DNA of 8,112 bases from a bacterium MnTg04. GTDB lineage: Bacteria > Pseudomonadota > Gammaproteobacteria > Steroidobacterales > MnTg04. The notes beneath the pieces were generated by a model. The model searched no databases and was not told the DNA's origin. It saw only the letters and a list, made by a program, of their open reading frames with translations. Positions 1-6,726 of the stretch are shown one piece after another (the stretch's first letter is position 1; every line of letters begins with the position of its first letter). The stretch covers positions 1-8,112 of the forward strand of contig BFAU01000122.1 in the NCBI GenBank assembly GCA_008975185.1, read 5' to 3'. The position numbers were made by a program, and so were the translations under genes.

Positions 1-345
1 GTCGGATAATGCAACCCGCCTGGCAGCCTTGAACTGTTGCTGCGAGGTTCGCGGGACCTTCATCCCGGCCTGCTGGTAGGAGTAGTACACCAGTCCGCTG
101 CAGTCGAAGCCTTTTGGCGTGCGCCCGCCGTAAACATAGGGCACGCCGATCATGTTTGTAGCAGTGCGCGCGAGCTGCCGGCCCAGCGATGATCCGCGTG
201 AAACCTCCCGAGCCTGGGACACGGCACGAAATTTCTCCTTCGAGGTGTAAACCGGCGCGGATGGCTGGCTGGCGCAGCCGGCGAGCATCGCCATGGCGAT
301 TGCAATGGTTGCCGCGGTGGGCCACTGGTTGGTCGATTTGTTCAT
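1..345 (-). CDS. NlpC/P60-family lipoprotein, N-terminal part (gene runs off the window)
   Basis: Predicted cell-wall peptidase anchored as a lipoprotein. NlpC/P60 enzymes are papain-like cysteine peptidases that cleave peptidoglycan stem peptides. The 115 visible residues begin with a short basic stretch, a hydrophobic run and the lipobox LAGC, giving a lipidated Cys24. From about residue 60 the NlpC/P60 fold starts, with the block GVPYVYGGRTPKGFDCSG at 67-84 and nucleophile Cys82 in the DCSG motif. VPRTSQQQ at 97-104 is also typical. The catalytic His and third polar residue lie beyond base 1 and cannot be checked. The ATG at 345 is chosen because it gives a complete signal peptide and has AGGA about 8 bases upstream. 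The gene lies 152 bases after the beta-propeller gene on the same strand and probably uses its own promoter. Family assignment is firm; the exact substrate is not known. Confidence 0.9.
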   Translation of the reverse strand, partial: MNKSTNQWPTAATIAIAMAMLAGCASQPSAPVYTSKEKFRAVSQAREVSRGSSLGRQLARTATNMIGVPYVYGGRTPKGFDCSGLVYYSYQQAGMKVPRTSQQQFKAARRVALSD

Positions 346-419
346 TTCGCGGATCCTGCCGGCTTGAGACTCTCGTTGACTCTAGCAGCGGCGGTTTAAC
401 GCGGCCTGAACCCGGATCA

Positions 420-448
420 CAAATACGTTCTGACTCAGATTATGTCAA
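420..448 (-). promoter_or_regulatory. Candidate sigma-70-type promoter for the NlpC/P60 lipoprotein gene
   Basis: On the minus strand a perfect -35 hexamer TTGACA (448-443) is followed after 17 bases by TATTTG (425-420), which matches only the first three bases of the -10 consensus. This would place transcription start near 413 and give an untranslated leader of about 67 bases. An 11-base palindrome sits in the spacer. The strong -35, weak -10 and spacer palindrome would fit a regulated promoter, but this is inferred from sequence only. Confidence 0.4.
429..439. repeat. 11-base palindrome TCTGA-C-TCAGA inside the candidate promoter spacer
   Basis: The sequence TCTGACTCAGA is a perfect inverted repeat with two 5-base arms around one central base. 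It lies between the putative -35 and -10 of the lipoprotein promoter, a usual place for an operator. Two copies of GACTCT at 368-373 and 378-383, one helical turn apart in the presumed leader, share its GACTC core. No regulator can be named, and chance occurrence of an 11-base palindrome is not negligible. Confidence 0.25.
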
Positions 449-497
449 ATCACGAAATAGCAGGGCTCTGGCTCCGGGGTCATCTGCAATCCAGGGG

Positions 498-1571
498 TCA
501 CCGGGATCGCTCGGGCAGGTCGATCGCGCCGACCGTGTGCATGGCGATGCTGCCAAGGAAAAGCCGGCCGTCAATCTCATTGACGCTGGTAACGCCGGAG
601 TAGGCGCCTGACCAGTCCTGCATGCTGTGCCTGACTTGACCGCTCAGATCGATGCCGATCACCCAGCCCAGCGGAGGAATATTTGGCCCGAAGCTCTCGG
701 GCAGTCGGGCAAGGACCTTGAGCATGAACGGGGAGCCGGCCAGGCCCTCGAGAATCTTTTGCCTGGGTGATGGCAGGGCGACCCAGAACAGGTCATCGCC
801 GTTGAAAGAAAGGTTGTCCGGATAGCCTGGCAAGGACCCGACGAATACATCACGCGTGCCGGCCAACGGCCCCTTGAGCCACAGCCGGTGAATTTTTGCC
901 ATCAGCGTTTCATTGACCAGTACGTATTCGTCGTTGGGCCCCAAAGCGACGCCATTGGCAAAGCCGAGCTTGTCGATACGAACCCGGGTCTCACCGCTTT
1001 GCGGGTTATGACTGAGCAGGCGGCCGCTAAAGCTGGCTTCGATCAGGTCCAGGCGCCATTCGCCCTGCCCGAAACGTTGCGACGCATCGGTGAACCAGAT
1101 TACGCCATTGTCGGCAATATCCAGATCATCCACGAATATCATTCGCCGGCCATCGACCGAGTCGGTCAGAACTTCAATTTCCGCGGTCGGTGAAATACGC
1201 AGGAGTCCGCGCGTCGAATCGGCCACGATCAGGTTGTACTGGTTGTCGAACTGCATACCCAGCGGCCGGCCACCGGTATTGACCCAATCATCAATAATCG
1301 TTCCGTCGGAAAGAAACCGTACGATGCGGCCATCCTGGAGGCCCGTATACAGGAGGCCGCTCGGGCCCAGCGCAATATCCTCGGGCCCTTCACCCAGGCC
1401 AGGCGTCAGGCGAACCACGCCCTCCAGCGCATCGTTGCGTCGGAAAGCGCCGGTCATCCCGGGATCGGCGTCCGGTTGCCAGCCGGATGGAGAAATGGAA
1501 ACCGGCGAGAAAAACAGCCAGGTCAGAAAAACGGCCATGGCAACGGAGAAAATCAGCAGCGCCGTTTTCAT
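498..1571 (-). CDS. Membrane-anchored SMP-30/strictosidine-synthase-like beta-propeller protein
   Basis: A 357-residue protein of the SMP-30/gluconolactonase/LRE superfamily, closest in style to the strictosidine-synthase-like and APMAP proteins. Residues 3-22 form one hydrophobic segment with no clear cleavage site, so the protein is probably anchored with the propeller in the periplasm. Six-bladed propeller landmarks follow in order: GEGPEDIAL (60-68), TGGRPLGM (99-106), VDDLDIADNGVIWFTDAS (147-164), FANGVAL (204-210), LPGYPDNLS (247-255) and WVALPSPR (263-270). Likely metal ligands are Glu61 or Glu64, Asn206 and Asp252. Family members are mostly lactone or ester hydrolases; strictosidine synthase itself works by a different chemistry, so the reaction here is unknown. 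The gene starts 51 bases after the slipin stop on the same strand and is probably the last gene of that transcript. Family placement is secure; substrate is not predictable. Confidence 0.88.
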   Translation of the reverse strand: MKTALLIFSVAMAVFLTWLFFSPVSISPSGWQPDADPGMTGAFRRNDALEGVVRLTPGLGEGPEDIALGPSGLLYTGLQDGRIVRFLSDGTIIDDWVNTGGRPLGMQFDNQYNLIVADSTRGLLRISPTAEIEVLTDSVDGRRMIFVDDLDIADNGVIWFTDASQRFGQGEWRLDLIEASFSGRLLSHNPQSGETRVRIDKLGFANGVALGPNDEYVLVNETLMAKIHRLWLKGPLAGTRDVFVGSLPGYPDNLSFNGDDLFWVALPSPRQKILEGLAGSPFMLKVLARLPESFGPNIPPLGWVIGIDLSGQVRHSMQDWSGAYSGVTSVNEIDGRLFLGSIAMHTVGAIDLPERSR

Positions 1572-1622
1572 CGGAATCCGGGTCAGGCGGCTTCCATATT
1601 CAGCGTGCGATCTGCCAGCTTC

Positions 1623-2549
1623 TTAACCGACAACGGTCTTGTCTCCCTTGGCGATGTTGGTTGCCAGCGCGATCATGGAACTCAGATCCGCAAGCTGTGC
1701 CGGGATGACCAGGGTGTTGCCTTCCTTGGCCAGCTTGCCGAATTGCTCGATATACTGTTCTGCGATACGCAATTGCATCGCTTCGTTGCCGCCTTTCTCG
1801 ATCACGGCGGCTGCGATGCGCCGCATGCCTTCAGCGGTCGCGGTAGCCACGGCCAGGATAGCCTGCGCCTCACCGGCCGCTTCATTGATCTGCATTTGCT
1901 TGGTCGCTTCCGATTCCTTGATCACCCGCTGTTTCTCGCCTTCGGCTTCGTTGATCTTGGCATCGCGTTCGCCTTCGGAGGTCAGCACGACCGCACGCTT
2001 TTCACGCTCGGCGCGCATCTGTTTTTCCATCGCGGTCAAGACGTCATGCGGCGGGTTGATATTCTTGATTTCGTAACGCAGGACTTTGACGCCCCAGGGA
2101 TCGGACGCTTTGTCGAGTTCAGTGACCACGTTCAAATTGATCATCGAGCGTTCTTCGAATGTCCGGTCCAGGACAATCTTGCCGATTTCGCTACGCAGGG
2201 TGGTCTGCGCCAGTTGAATGATGGCCCAGATGTAATCGGAGATCCCGTAGGATGCCCTGCCGGCGTCGAGGATCTGCAGGTACAGGATCCCGTCAACGCC
2301 CACTTGAACGTTGTCCTTGGTAATGCAGATTTGTTCGGGAATATCAATCGCCTGTTCCTTCAAGGTGTGCTTGTAGGCGATCCGGTCAAAAAACGGCACC
2401 AGAATATGAAAACCGGCCTTGAGAGTCCGGCTGAATTTGCCCAGCTTTTCAATTACGTAGGCGTTTTGCTGCGGTACCACGACCGCGGTCTTGGCGATGA
2501 TGATAACGGCGACGACAACGATCGCCAGTGCGACAATCAATGAATCCAT
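1623..2549 (-). CDS. qmcA: SPFH/Band 7 paraslipin (QmcA / stomatin-like protein 2 type)
   Basis: A 308-residue membrane scaffold protein of the stomatin/prohibitin/flotillin/HflKC superfamily. Such proteins oligomerise into large membrane-bound rings or cages and are linked to membrane quality control and microdomains. Residues 3-20 are the membrane anchor. The SPFH domain covers about 23-180, with VVPQQNAYVIEKLGKF (23-38), CITKDNVQVGVDG (75-87) and the conserved block LAQTTLRSEIGK (113-124). A charged helical region rich in Ala, Glu and Lys, with SEGERDAKINEAEGEKQ at 191-207, spans about 175-245 and should form the oligomerising coiled coil. The C-terminal NTLVIPAQLADLSSMIA (278-294) is typical of paraslipins. 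The length is normal for QmcA. The ATG at 2549 is preferred over an in-frame start further upstream because it has GGAG ten bases before it and begins directly at the membrane anchor. The NfeD gene lies 41 bases upstream, the usual partner arrangement. Confidence 0.93.
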   Translation of the reverse strand: MDSLIVALAIVVVAVIIIAKTAVVVPQQNAYVIEKLGKFSRTLKAGFHILVPFFDRIAYKHTLKEQAIDIPEQICITKDNVQVGVDGILYLQILDAGRASYGISDYIWAIIQLAQTTLRSEIGKIVLDRTFEERSMINLNVVTELDKASDPWGVKVLRYEIKNINPPHDVLTAMEKQMRAEREKRAVVLTSEGERDAKINEAEGEKQRVIKESEATKQMQINEAAGEAQAILAVATATAEGMRRIAAAVIEKGGNEAMQLRIAEQYIEQFGKLAKEGNTLVIPAQLADLSSMIALATNIAKGDKTVVG

Positions 2550-2590
2550 GGGTTTTTTCTCCGTATTTGTATATTTGTGATTGCCCGGCT

Positions 2591-3031
2591 TCAATCCGCC
2601 GGATCGTTTGACACATGCAGGACCAGGCCCTCCGTTTTCACCACACGAGCTCTTTGCCCTGCCGGGATACTGCCGCCGCCGACATTTCGAATGGTCCATT
2701 TCGTGCCGCGATGACTGGCCCTGCTCTCGCCGCCAGGCGCCAGCTCATCATCAACCAGGACCATATCGCCTTCCAGGCTCGCGCGAAAACCAGGCGCGCT
2801 TCCCTTGAACTTGCCATAAAGAGTCTTGCGAAAAGTGAACATTGAGATCAAGGCCAGCGCCGCAAATAACATCCATTGTCCCCATTCGGGCAATGAGAGC
2901 CCAAACAGTTCCAGCAGGCCGACCACAATGGCCGACAAACCGATAAACACCAGGAAAAACTGAGCGTCGATCACAAACATCTCGGCGCCCAGGATCATTA
3001 CACCGAGTACGATCCATCCCCACCACAACAT
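2591..3031 (-). CDS. Short NfeD-family membrane protein (YbbJ type), partner of the slipin
   Basis: A 146-residue NfeD-like protein of the short form, without the ClpP-like protease domain of long NfeD. Hydrophobic segments at about 3-20, 23-42 and 50-67 give three likely transmembrane helices, with a few acidic residues such as Glu17 and Asp22 at their borders. Residues 85-143 form the soluble OB-fold: GDMVLVDDELAPGG (88-101), RGTKWTIRN (108-116) and GQRARVVKTEGLVLHV (125-140). NfeD proteins are encoded beside SPFH proteins in many bacteria and are thought to interact with them at the membrane; the slipin gene begins 41 bases downstream. The ATG at 3031 has GGGAG seven bases upstream. An out-of-frame ATG at 3038 abuts that ribosome site directly and is not usable. 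A TATAGT hexamer at 3067-3062 could be a -10 element, but no matching -35 is seen. Confidence 0.9.
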   Translation of the reverse strand: MLWWGWIVLGVMILGAEMFVIDAQFFLVFIGLSAIVVGLLELFGLSLPEWGQWMLFAALALISMFTFRKTLYGKFKGSAPGFRASLEGDMVLVDDELAPGGESRASHRGTKWTIRNVGGGSIPAGQRARVVKTEGLVLHVSNDPAD

Positions 3032-3038
3032 CGGACAT

Positions 3039-3043
3039 CTCCC
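3039..3043 (-). promoter_or_regulatory. Ribosome binding site deciding the NfeD start
   Basis: GGGAG lies seven bases before the ATG at 3031. A second ATG, at 3038 in another frame, follows it with no spacing. The spacing selects 3031 and so discards the frame starting at 3038, and it also argues against long upstream extensions of the NfeD reading frame. Confidence 0.7.
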
Positions 3044-3104
3044 GGAAGACTCAATCCTGGCACTATACCGTGACGGGCCGCTTGCGGGCCAGCGCGGCGG
3101 ACGT

Positions 3105-3734
3105 TCAGGACCCTTTGTCATTCCCCAGGTATCGAAAGCTGAAGAAAGCAAATTTCTGTTCGGCTCCCCATGGAGTCTGATGGGGATCGGCGGCCTCGCC
3201 GAGCAAACGGAAGCACTCGCCCAGTTCCGCGCAGATTCCTCGCTGGTCGTAACGGACGACATCCAGACCGCTGCAGCGCGTGGGGCCATCGGCGGCGAAG
3301 GCGCCTATCAAAAAAAATCCGTCGGTGGCCAGGCTGTTTTTCAAGATCTCGACGTATTTCGCGCGGTCTGCAGGCTCGGTCAAAAAATGAAATACTGCGC
3401 GGTCATGCCATAGCGCATACCGACGTTCCGGCTTTAGCATCGTGATATCGGATTCTATCCAGCAGACCCGATCCCCTTTGCCACCCAGCCTAAGCCGTGC
3501 GGCCTGCAACGCGCGTCCTGAGATATCCAGTACCGTCAAGTCCGTGTAGCCGAGCGCCAGCAGGTGATCCGCCAGGACCGATGCGCCGCCCCCGACATCG
3601 ATAATCGCGTCTTCCCGAGCGACCCCTGTCTGCTCGATCAGGTCCAGTGAAATACGAGGAGTTTCCTGGTGCCAGCTTAGCTGGTCCGGCGCCTTGGCGG
3701 CATACACGGTGTCCCAGTGTTTTTTTCTGTTCAT
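3105..3734 (-). CDS. Class I SAM-dependent methyltransferase of unknown substrate
   Basis: A 209-residue soluble methyltransferase with a Rossmann-type fold. It begins with a short aromatic and basic helix (KKHWDTVY, 4-11) and the block SWHQETPRISLDLI (20-33), seen in a family of small stand-alone methyltransferases. Motif I is IIDVGGGASVLADHLL (44-59) and binds the SAM methionine part. Asp70 at the end of strand 2 (LTVLDIS) should contact the ribose, and Asp96 in ESDIT the adenine. HDRAVFHFL (110-118) is motif IV, and GPTRCSGLDVVRYD (150-163) is also characteristic of the family. No target-recognition domain is present, so a small molecule is a likely substrate, but none can be named. Start: ATG at 3734, directly preceded by an in-frame TTG at 3737. 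Neither has a good ribosome site, whereas GAGGAG stands further upstream before an out-of-frame TTG at 3780. The NfeD gene begins 73 bases downstream. Confidence 0.87.
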   Translation of the reverse strand: MNRKKHWDTVYAAKAPDQLSWHQETPRISLDLIEQTGVAREDAIIDVGGGASVLADHLLALGYTDLTVLDISGRALQAARLRLGGKGDRVCWIESDITMLKPERRYALWHDRAVFHFLTEPADRAKYVEILKNSLATDGFFLIGAFAADGPTRCSGLDVVRYDQRGICAELGECFRLLGEAADPHQTPWGAEQKFAFFSFRYLGNDKGS

Positions 3735-3948
3735 CAAGAGTGCTGCCGCTGCTTCGTACCCGAGCGTGCCCCTGGCGCAATGTTACTCCTCGCGGACCCT
3801 ATCGTAATCGAACGGTGCGGTGGCGGCGACCTGGATGCGACATTTCTGCCCGCTCCGAATTATGTGAACCAGGGCCACAAACGCCCGGAAACGCCATGCT
3901 AGATTCTTCGTTTGCTTTGCAACCCTGGGATTTTTGGGAAAGACGCTC
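3735..3948. other. Divergent intergenic region between methyltransferase and hybrid kinase genes
   Basis: These 214 bases must contain the start signals of the kinase gene and probably those of the methyltransferase gene. Candidate elements are weak: on the plus strand TGCTAGATT (3897-3905) resembles an extended -10 without a matching -35; on the minus strand CATAAT (about 3865-3860) resembles a -10 without a matching -35. A minus-strand GAGGAG at about 3791-3786 is the best ribosome-site-like motif but precedes an out-of-frame TTG. GGGAA at 3936-3940 serves the kinase ATG. No inverted repeat or terminator was recognised. Confidence 0.4.
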
Positions 3949-6660
3949 ATGACCGCAGACAAGACATTGATTCGTGCGCTGTTGATCGACAACGATGCCG
4001 GCGACCGGGCATACCTGGGCGAGCAGCTGGGCAAGGCAATCAGCGTCAACTTCGAGCTGACGGAAACCCCGCAGCTCGATGGATTTACCGAAATCGCGGG
4101 CGCCAACAGCGAGCCGTTCGATGTCATCATGCTGAGCCTCGCGCTGCCCGGATGCAAAGGGCTGGAGGCGCTAAAGAAGTTGTTGCCGCAGGCCGGAGAC
4201 GTGCCGGTAGTCGTTCTTTCGGGAGATGGGCCCAGGGAACTGGGGCTGGAAGCCGTCCGCTGCGGCGCCCAGGACTACCTGGTCAAAGGGGAATTCGACT
4301 GCGAACTTCTGGTCAGGACGATCCGCAACGCGACCGAGAGAGCCCGCATCAAAATCGAGCTCAAGTCGTCGGAGCAAAAATACCGGGCTCTTTATGGCAA
4401 CGTGGTCGCCGGTGTTTTTAGCACGACGCTCGATGGCCAGTTTATCTCCGCCAACCCAAGCATGGTCAAGCTTCTCGGATATGACAGCGAGGAGGAGTTG
4501 CTCAAGATCGATATCCCCAGCCAGATTCATGCCTGTCCGGAACAAAGGCGACGCTGGGTCGAGCAGGTTCACGCAGCGGATGAAATGGTCAGCTCGGAGC
4601 TGCGGCTGAGAAGAAAAGACGGCCGGGAAATTACCGTGCTGGAGAATTCCTGCCTGGTTTGCGATGGCGACGGGAACCCGTCCCATTACCAGGGTACTTT
4701 GATCGACGTGACCGAGCGGATGCACGCGGAAGCAGCGCTGCGCAAGAGCGAAGAACGCTTTGAACTGGCGGTCAAGGGATCGCTGGATGGGTTGTACGAC
4801 TGGGACCTGGTCGCCGATCAGTTTTTTGCGTCGCCGAGACTGGTCGACCTCCTGGGTTTCGACCCGCAGTCTGCGGACGACGGATATCAACAATTCCATT
4901 CCCTCACCCATCCGGATGACCGCGAGCGCGTCAGGCAGGCAGTGATCGAGCATCTGCGTGACGATCGGCCCTTCAACGTCGAATTCAGACTGCGCAGTGT
5001 AAACGGCGAGTACTTTTGGCTGCAGGCCAAGGGTCAGTCTGTTCGTAGCGCGGATGGCAGATCGACCCGGATGGCCGGTTCAGTGGCCGATATCGGTGAG
5101 CGCAAGCAAGCCGAGGAAGCATTGCGCAGCAGTCAGTCCTTTTTTCAGCTTATTCTGAATTCGGTGCCGATCAGCATCGCCTATGTTGAAAAAGACGAAA
5201 CCATTACCTTTGCCAATCAAAATTATCTCGACTGGTTCCGGGTGAGAAAACCCGAACTGATCGGCAAGAAAATCAGACATATCACCTCGGAGAAATCTTA
5301 CCGGATAATTCGGCCGAGAATCGAAAAAGTCCTGGCCGGAGAAATGGTTACTTATTCGGCCGGCGCCGAGCGGGAGATGGAGGATTTTGAACTGGAGGTG
5401 ACCTATATTCCGCACCGCGACGACAGCGGCGATGTCATCGGTTTCTTTTCCGTGGTCCAGGATATGACCTTGCACCGGCGGCTGGAAGCGGAGCTGCGCC
5501 AGGCGCAGAAAATGGAAGCGGTCGGTCAGCTTACCGGTGGCGTAGCCCATGATTTCAATAACCTTTTGAGCATTATCGTCGGCAATCTCCAGTTGCTTTC
5601 CAGGCCGTTAAATGGGCAAGAGAAACTCATGGAGCTGGTCGATGCTGCGCTGAAGGCGGCGTTGCGGGGTGCGGAGCTAACCAAGAGACTGCTATCGCTC
5701 TCTCGCCGCCAGATGCTCGAGCCCAGATTGCTGGATGTCAATGAGCTGGTCATGGAAATGGACGAGTTACTGAGGCGAACCCTGGGCAACAGCGTAGACA
5801 TAGAAACCGGATTCGAAAAAAACCTGCATCCCACAACCATCGATCCGGGGCAACTGGAGAGTGCGCTGTTGAATCTCGCGATCAACGCACGCGATGCCAT
5901 GCCGGAAGGCGGGCAACTCCTGATCGAGACCAGCAACCTGAGCATCCCCGAAAGCGGGTCCCCCGAGTTTCCCCAGGCGACACCGGGCGAGTATGTATTC
6001 CTGGCGGTAAGCGATACCGGATGTGGAATGCCATCCGATGTAGCCGAACGGGCCTTCGAGCCATTCTTTACGACCAAGGACGTGGGCAAGGGCAGTGGGC
6101 TGGGTCTGAGCATGGTCCATGGTTTTGTCGAGAAGTCTGGTGGATTTACCAGCATCAGGAGCAATGTCGGTGTTGGAACTCGCGTCAGACTGTTATTCCC
6201 CATGTCGGATGACGACGCTGCGAGCAGCGAGCATCAGATTATTGAAATTGAAATGCCAAAAGGCGATGAATGCGTTTTGGTGGTCGAGGACGACAACGAG
6301 GTCAGAAAAACCACGATAGCTCTGCTCACCGACCTCGGTTACCAGACCCTGGAGGCGGGGGACGGGCCATCCGCGCTGCGCGTGCTGCAGGCGCACCCGG
6401 AAATCGATTTGCTGTTTAGCGATGTCATGATGCCGGGTGGGATGCGAGGGCCGGTGCTGGCCCAAAAAGCCGGAAAAATCCGCCCCGATCTACCGGTCCT
6501 GTTCGCCACCGGCTTTGCTGAAAGCACGATCATGTATAAAGGTGTGGAAGCCGGTCCGGACAGCATAATCTGCAAGCCCTATGGCCACGATGAGCTGGCC
6601 CGAAAAATCCGCCGTGTGCTGGATGCAAAAAATACGCGGGCGGCCAAGAAAGTCGGCTGA
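3949..6660 (+). CDS. Soluble hybrid histidine kinase, REC-PAS-PAS-PAS-HisKA-HATPase-REC
   Basis: A 903-residue cytoplasmic sensor kinase with no membrane segment. Order of domains: receiver about 5-130; PAS 140-262; PAS of the PAS_3 style 264-391, with FRLRSVNGEYFWLQAKG (346-362); PAS 394-515; HisKA with phosphoacceptor His534 in GGVAHDFNNLL (530-540); HATPase with N box around Asn646 (NARDAM), G1 DTGCG (689-693), F box EPFFTTK (704-710) and G2 GKGSGLGL (713-720); C-terminal receiver about 773-893. The C-terminal receiver is complete: Asp781 and Asp782, phosphoacceptor Asp825, Thr854 and Lys876. The N-terminal receiver has Asp14, Asp16, Ser91 and Lys113, but Ser63 stands where the phosphorylated Asp belongs, so it is probably not phosphorylated in the normal way. 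ATG 3949 is the start: GGGAA lies 8 bases upstream, and the in-frame TTG at 3934 overlaps that ribosome site. No HPt domain is present. The receiver-EAL gene next door is the likely output partner. Confidence 0.95.
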   Translation: MTADKTLIRALLIDNDAGDRAYLGEQLGKAISVNFELTETPQLDGFTEIAGANSEPFDVIMLSLALPGCKGLEALKKLLPQAGDVPVVVLSGDGPRELGLEAVRCGAQDYLVKGEFDCELLVRTIRNATERARIKIELKSSEQKYRALYGNVVAGVFSTTLDGQFISANPSMVKLLGYDSEEELLKIDIPSQIHACPEQRRRWVEQVHAADEMVSSELRLRRKDGREITVLENSCLVCDGDGNPSHYQGTLIDVTERMHAEAALRKSEERFELAVKGSLDGLYDWDLVADQFFASPRLVDLLGFDPQSADDGYQQFHSLTHPDDRERVRQAVIEHLRDDRPFNVEFRLRSVNGEYFWLQAKGQSVRSADGRSTRMAGSVADIGERKQAEEALRSSQSFFQLILNSVPISIAYVEKDETITFANQNYLDWFRVRKPELIGKKIRHITSEKSYRIIRPRIEKVLAGEMVTYSAGAEREMEDFELEVTYIPHRDDSGDVIGFFSVVQDMTLHRRLEAELRQAQKMEAVGQLTGGVAHDFNNLLSIIVGNLQLLSRPLNGQEKLMELVDAALKAALRGAELTKRLLSLSRRQMLEPRLLDVNELVMEMDELLRRTLGNSVDIETGFEKNLHPTTIDPGQLESALLNLAINARDAMPEGGQLLIETSNLSIPESGSPEFPQATPGEYVFLAVSDTGCGMPSDVAERAFEPFFTTKDVGKGSGLGLSMVHGFVEKSGGFTSIRSNVGVGTRVRLLFPMSDDDAASSEHQIIEIEMPKGDECVLVVEDDNEVRKTTIALLTDLGYQTLEAGDGPSALRVLQAHPEIDLLFSDVMMPGGMRGPVLAQKAGKIRPDLPVLFATGFAESTIMYKGVEAGPDSIICKPYGHDELARKIRRVLDAKNTRAAKKVG

Positions 6661-6726
6661 ACCTTCCAATAAAGGCATGGCATACCTGTGGGCCGTGTTT
6701 GTTCAAGCTTCCTATCGTCCGGCAAT

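Noticed and set aside
449..497. Rho-independent terminator after the beta-propeller gene
   Set aside because: A short direct repeat of GGGGTCA (476-482 and 494-500) is present but there is no GC-rich hairpin followed by a U-run on the minus strand.
1476..2543. 355-codon open frame on the plus strand opposite the slipin gene
   Set aside because: It lies antisense to a well-conserved SPFH gene, has no family-like motifs or ribosome site, and is explained by codon bias in the minus-strand gene.
2550..2699. Fifty-residue N-terminal extension of the slipin
   Set aside because: It overlaps the NfeD coding region, has low-complexity composition unlike the family, and the ATG at 2549 has a proper ribosome site.
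3075..3091. Terminator hairpin between the methyltransferase and NfeD genes
   Set aside because: GGGCCGCTTGCGGGCC pairs only imperfectly, with a four-base stem or a two-base loop, and no U-run follows.
3032..3289. Upstream extension of the NfeD frame into the methyltransferase gene
   Set aside because: The extension is the shadow of the methyltransferase; GGGAG and the first membrane helix mark 3031 as the start.
3934..3948. TTG start of the hybrid kinase at 3934
   Set aside because: The TTG overlaps the GGGAA that serves the ATG at 3949, and it has no ribosome site of its own.
4171..4953. 260-codon minus-strand frame inside the kinase gene, and a similar one at 5526-6203
   Set aside because: Both are antisense to clearly conserved PAS, HisKA and HATPase coding sequence and show no recognisable domain.
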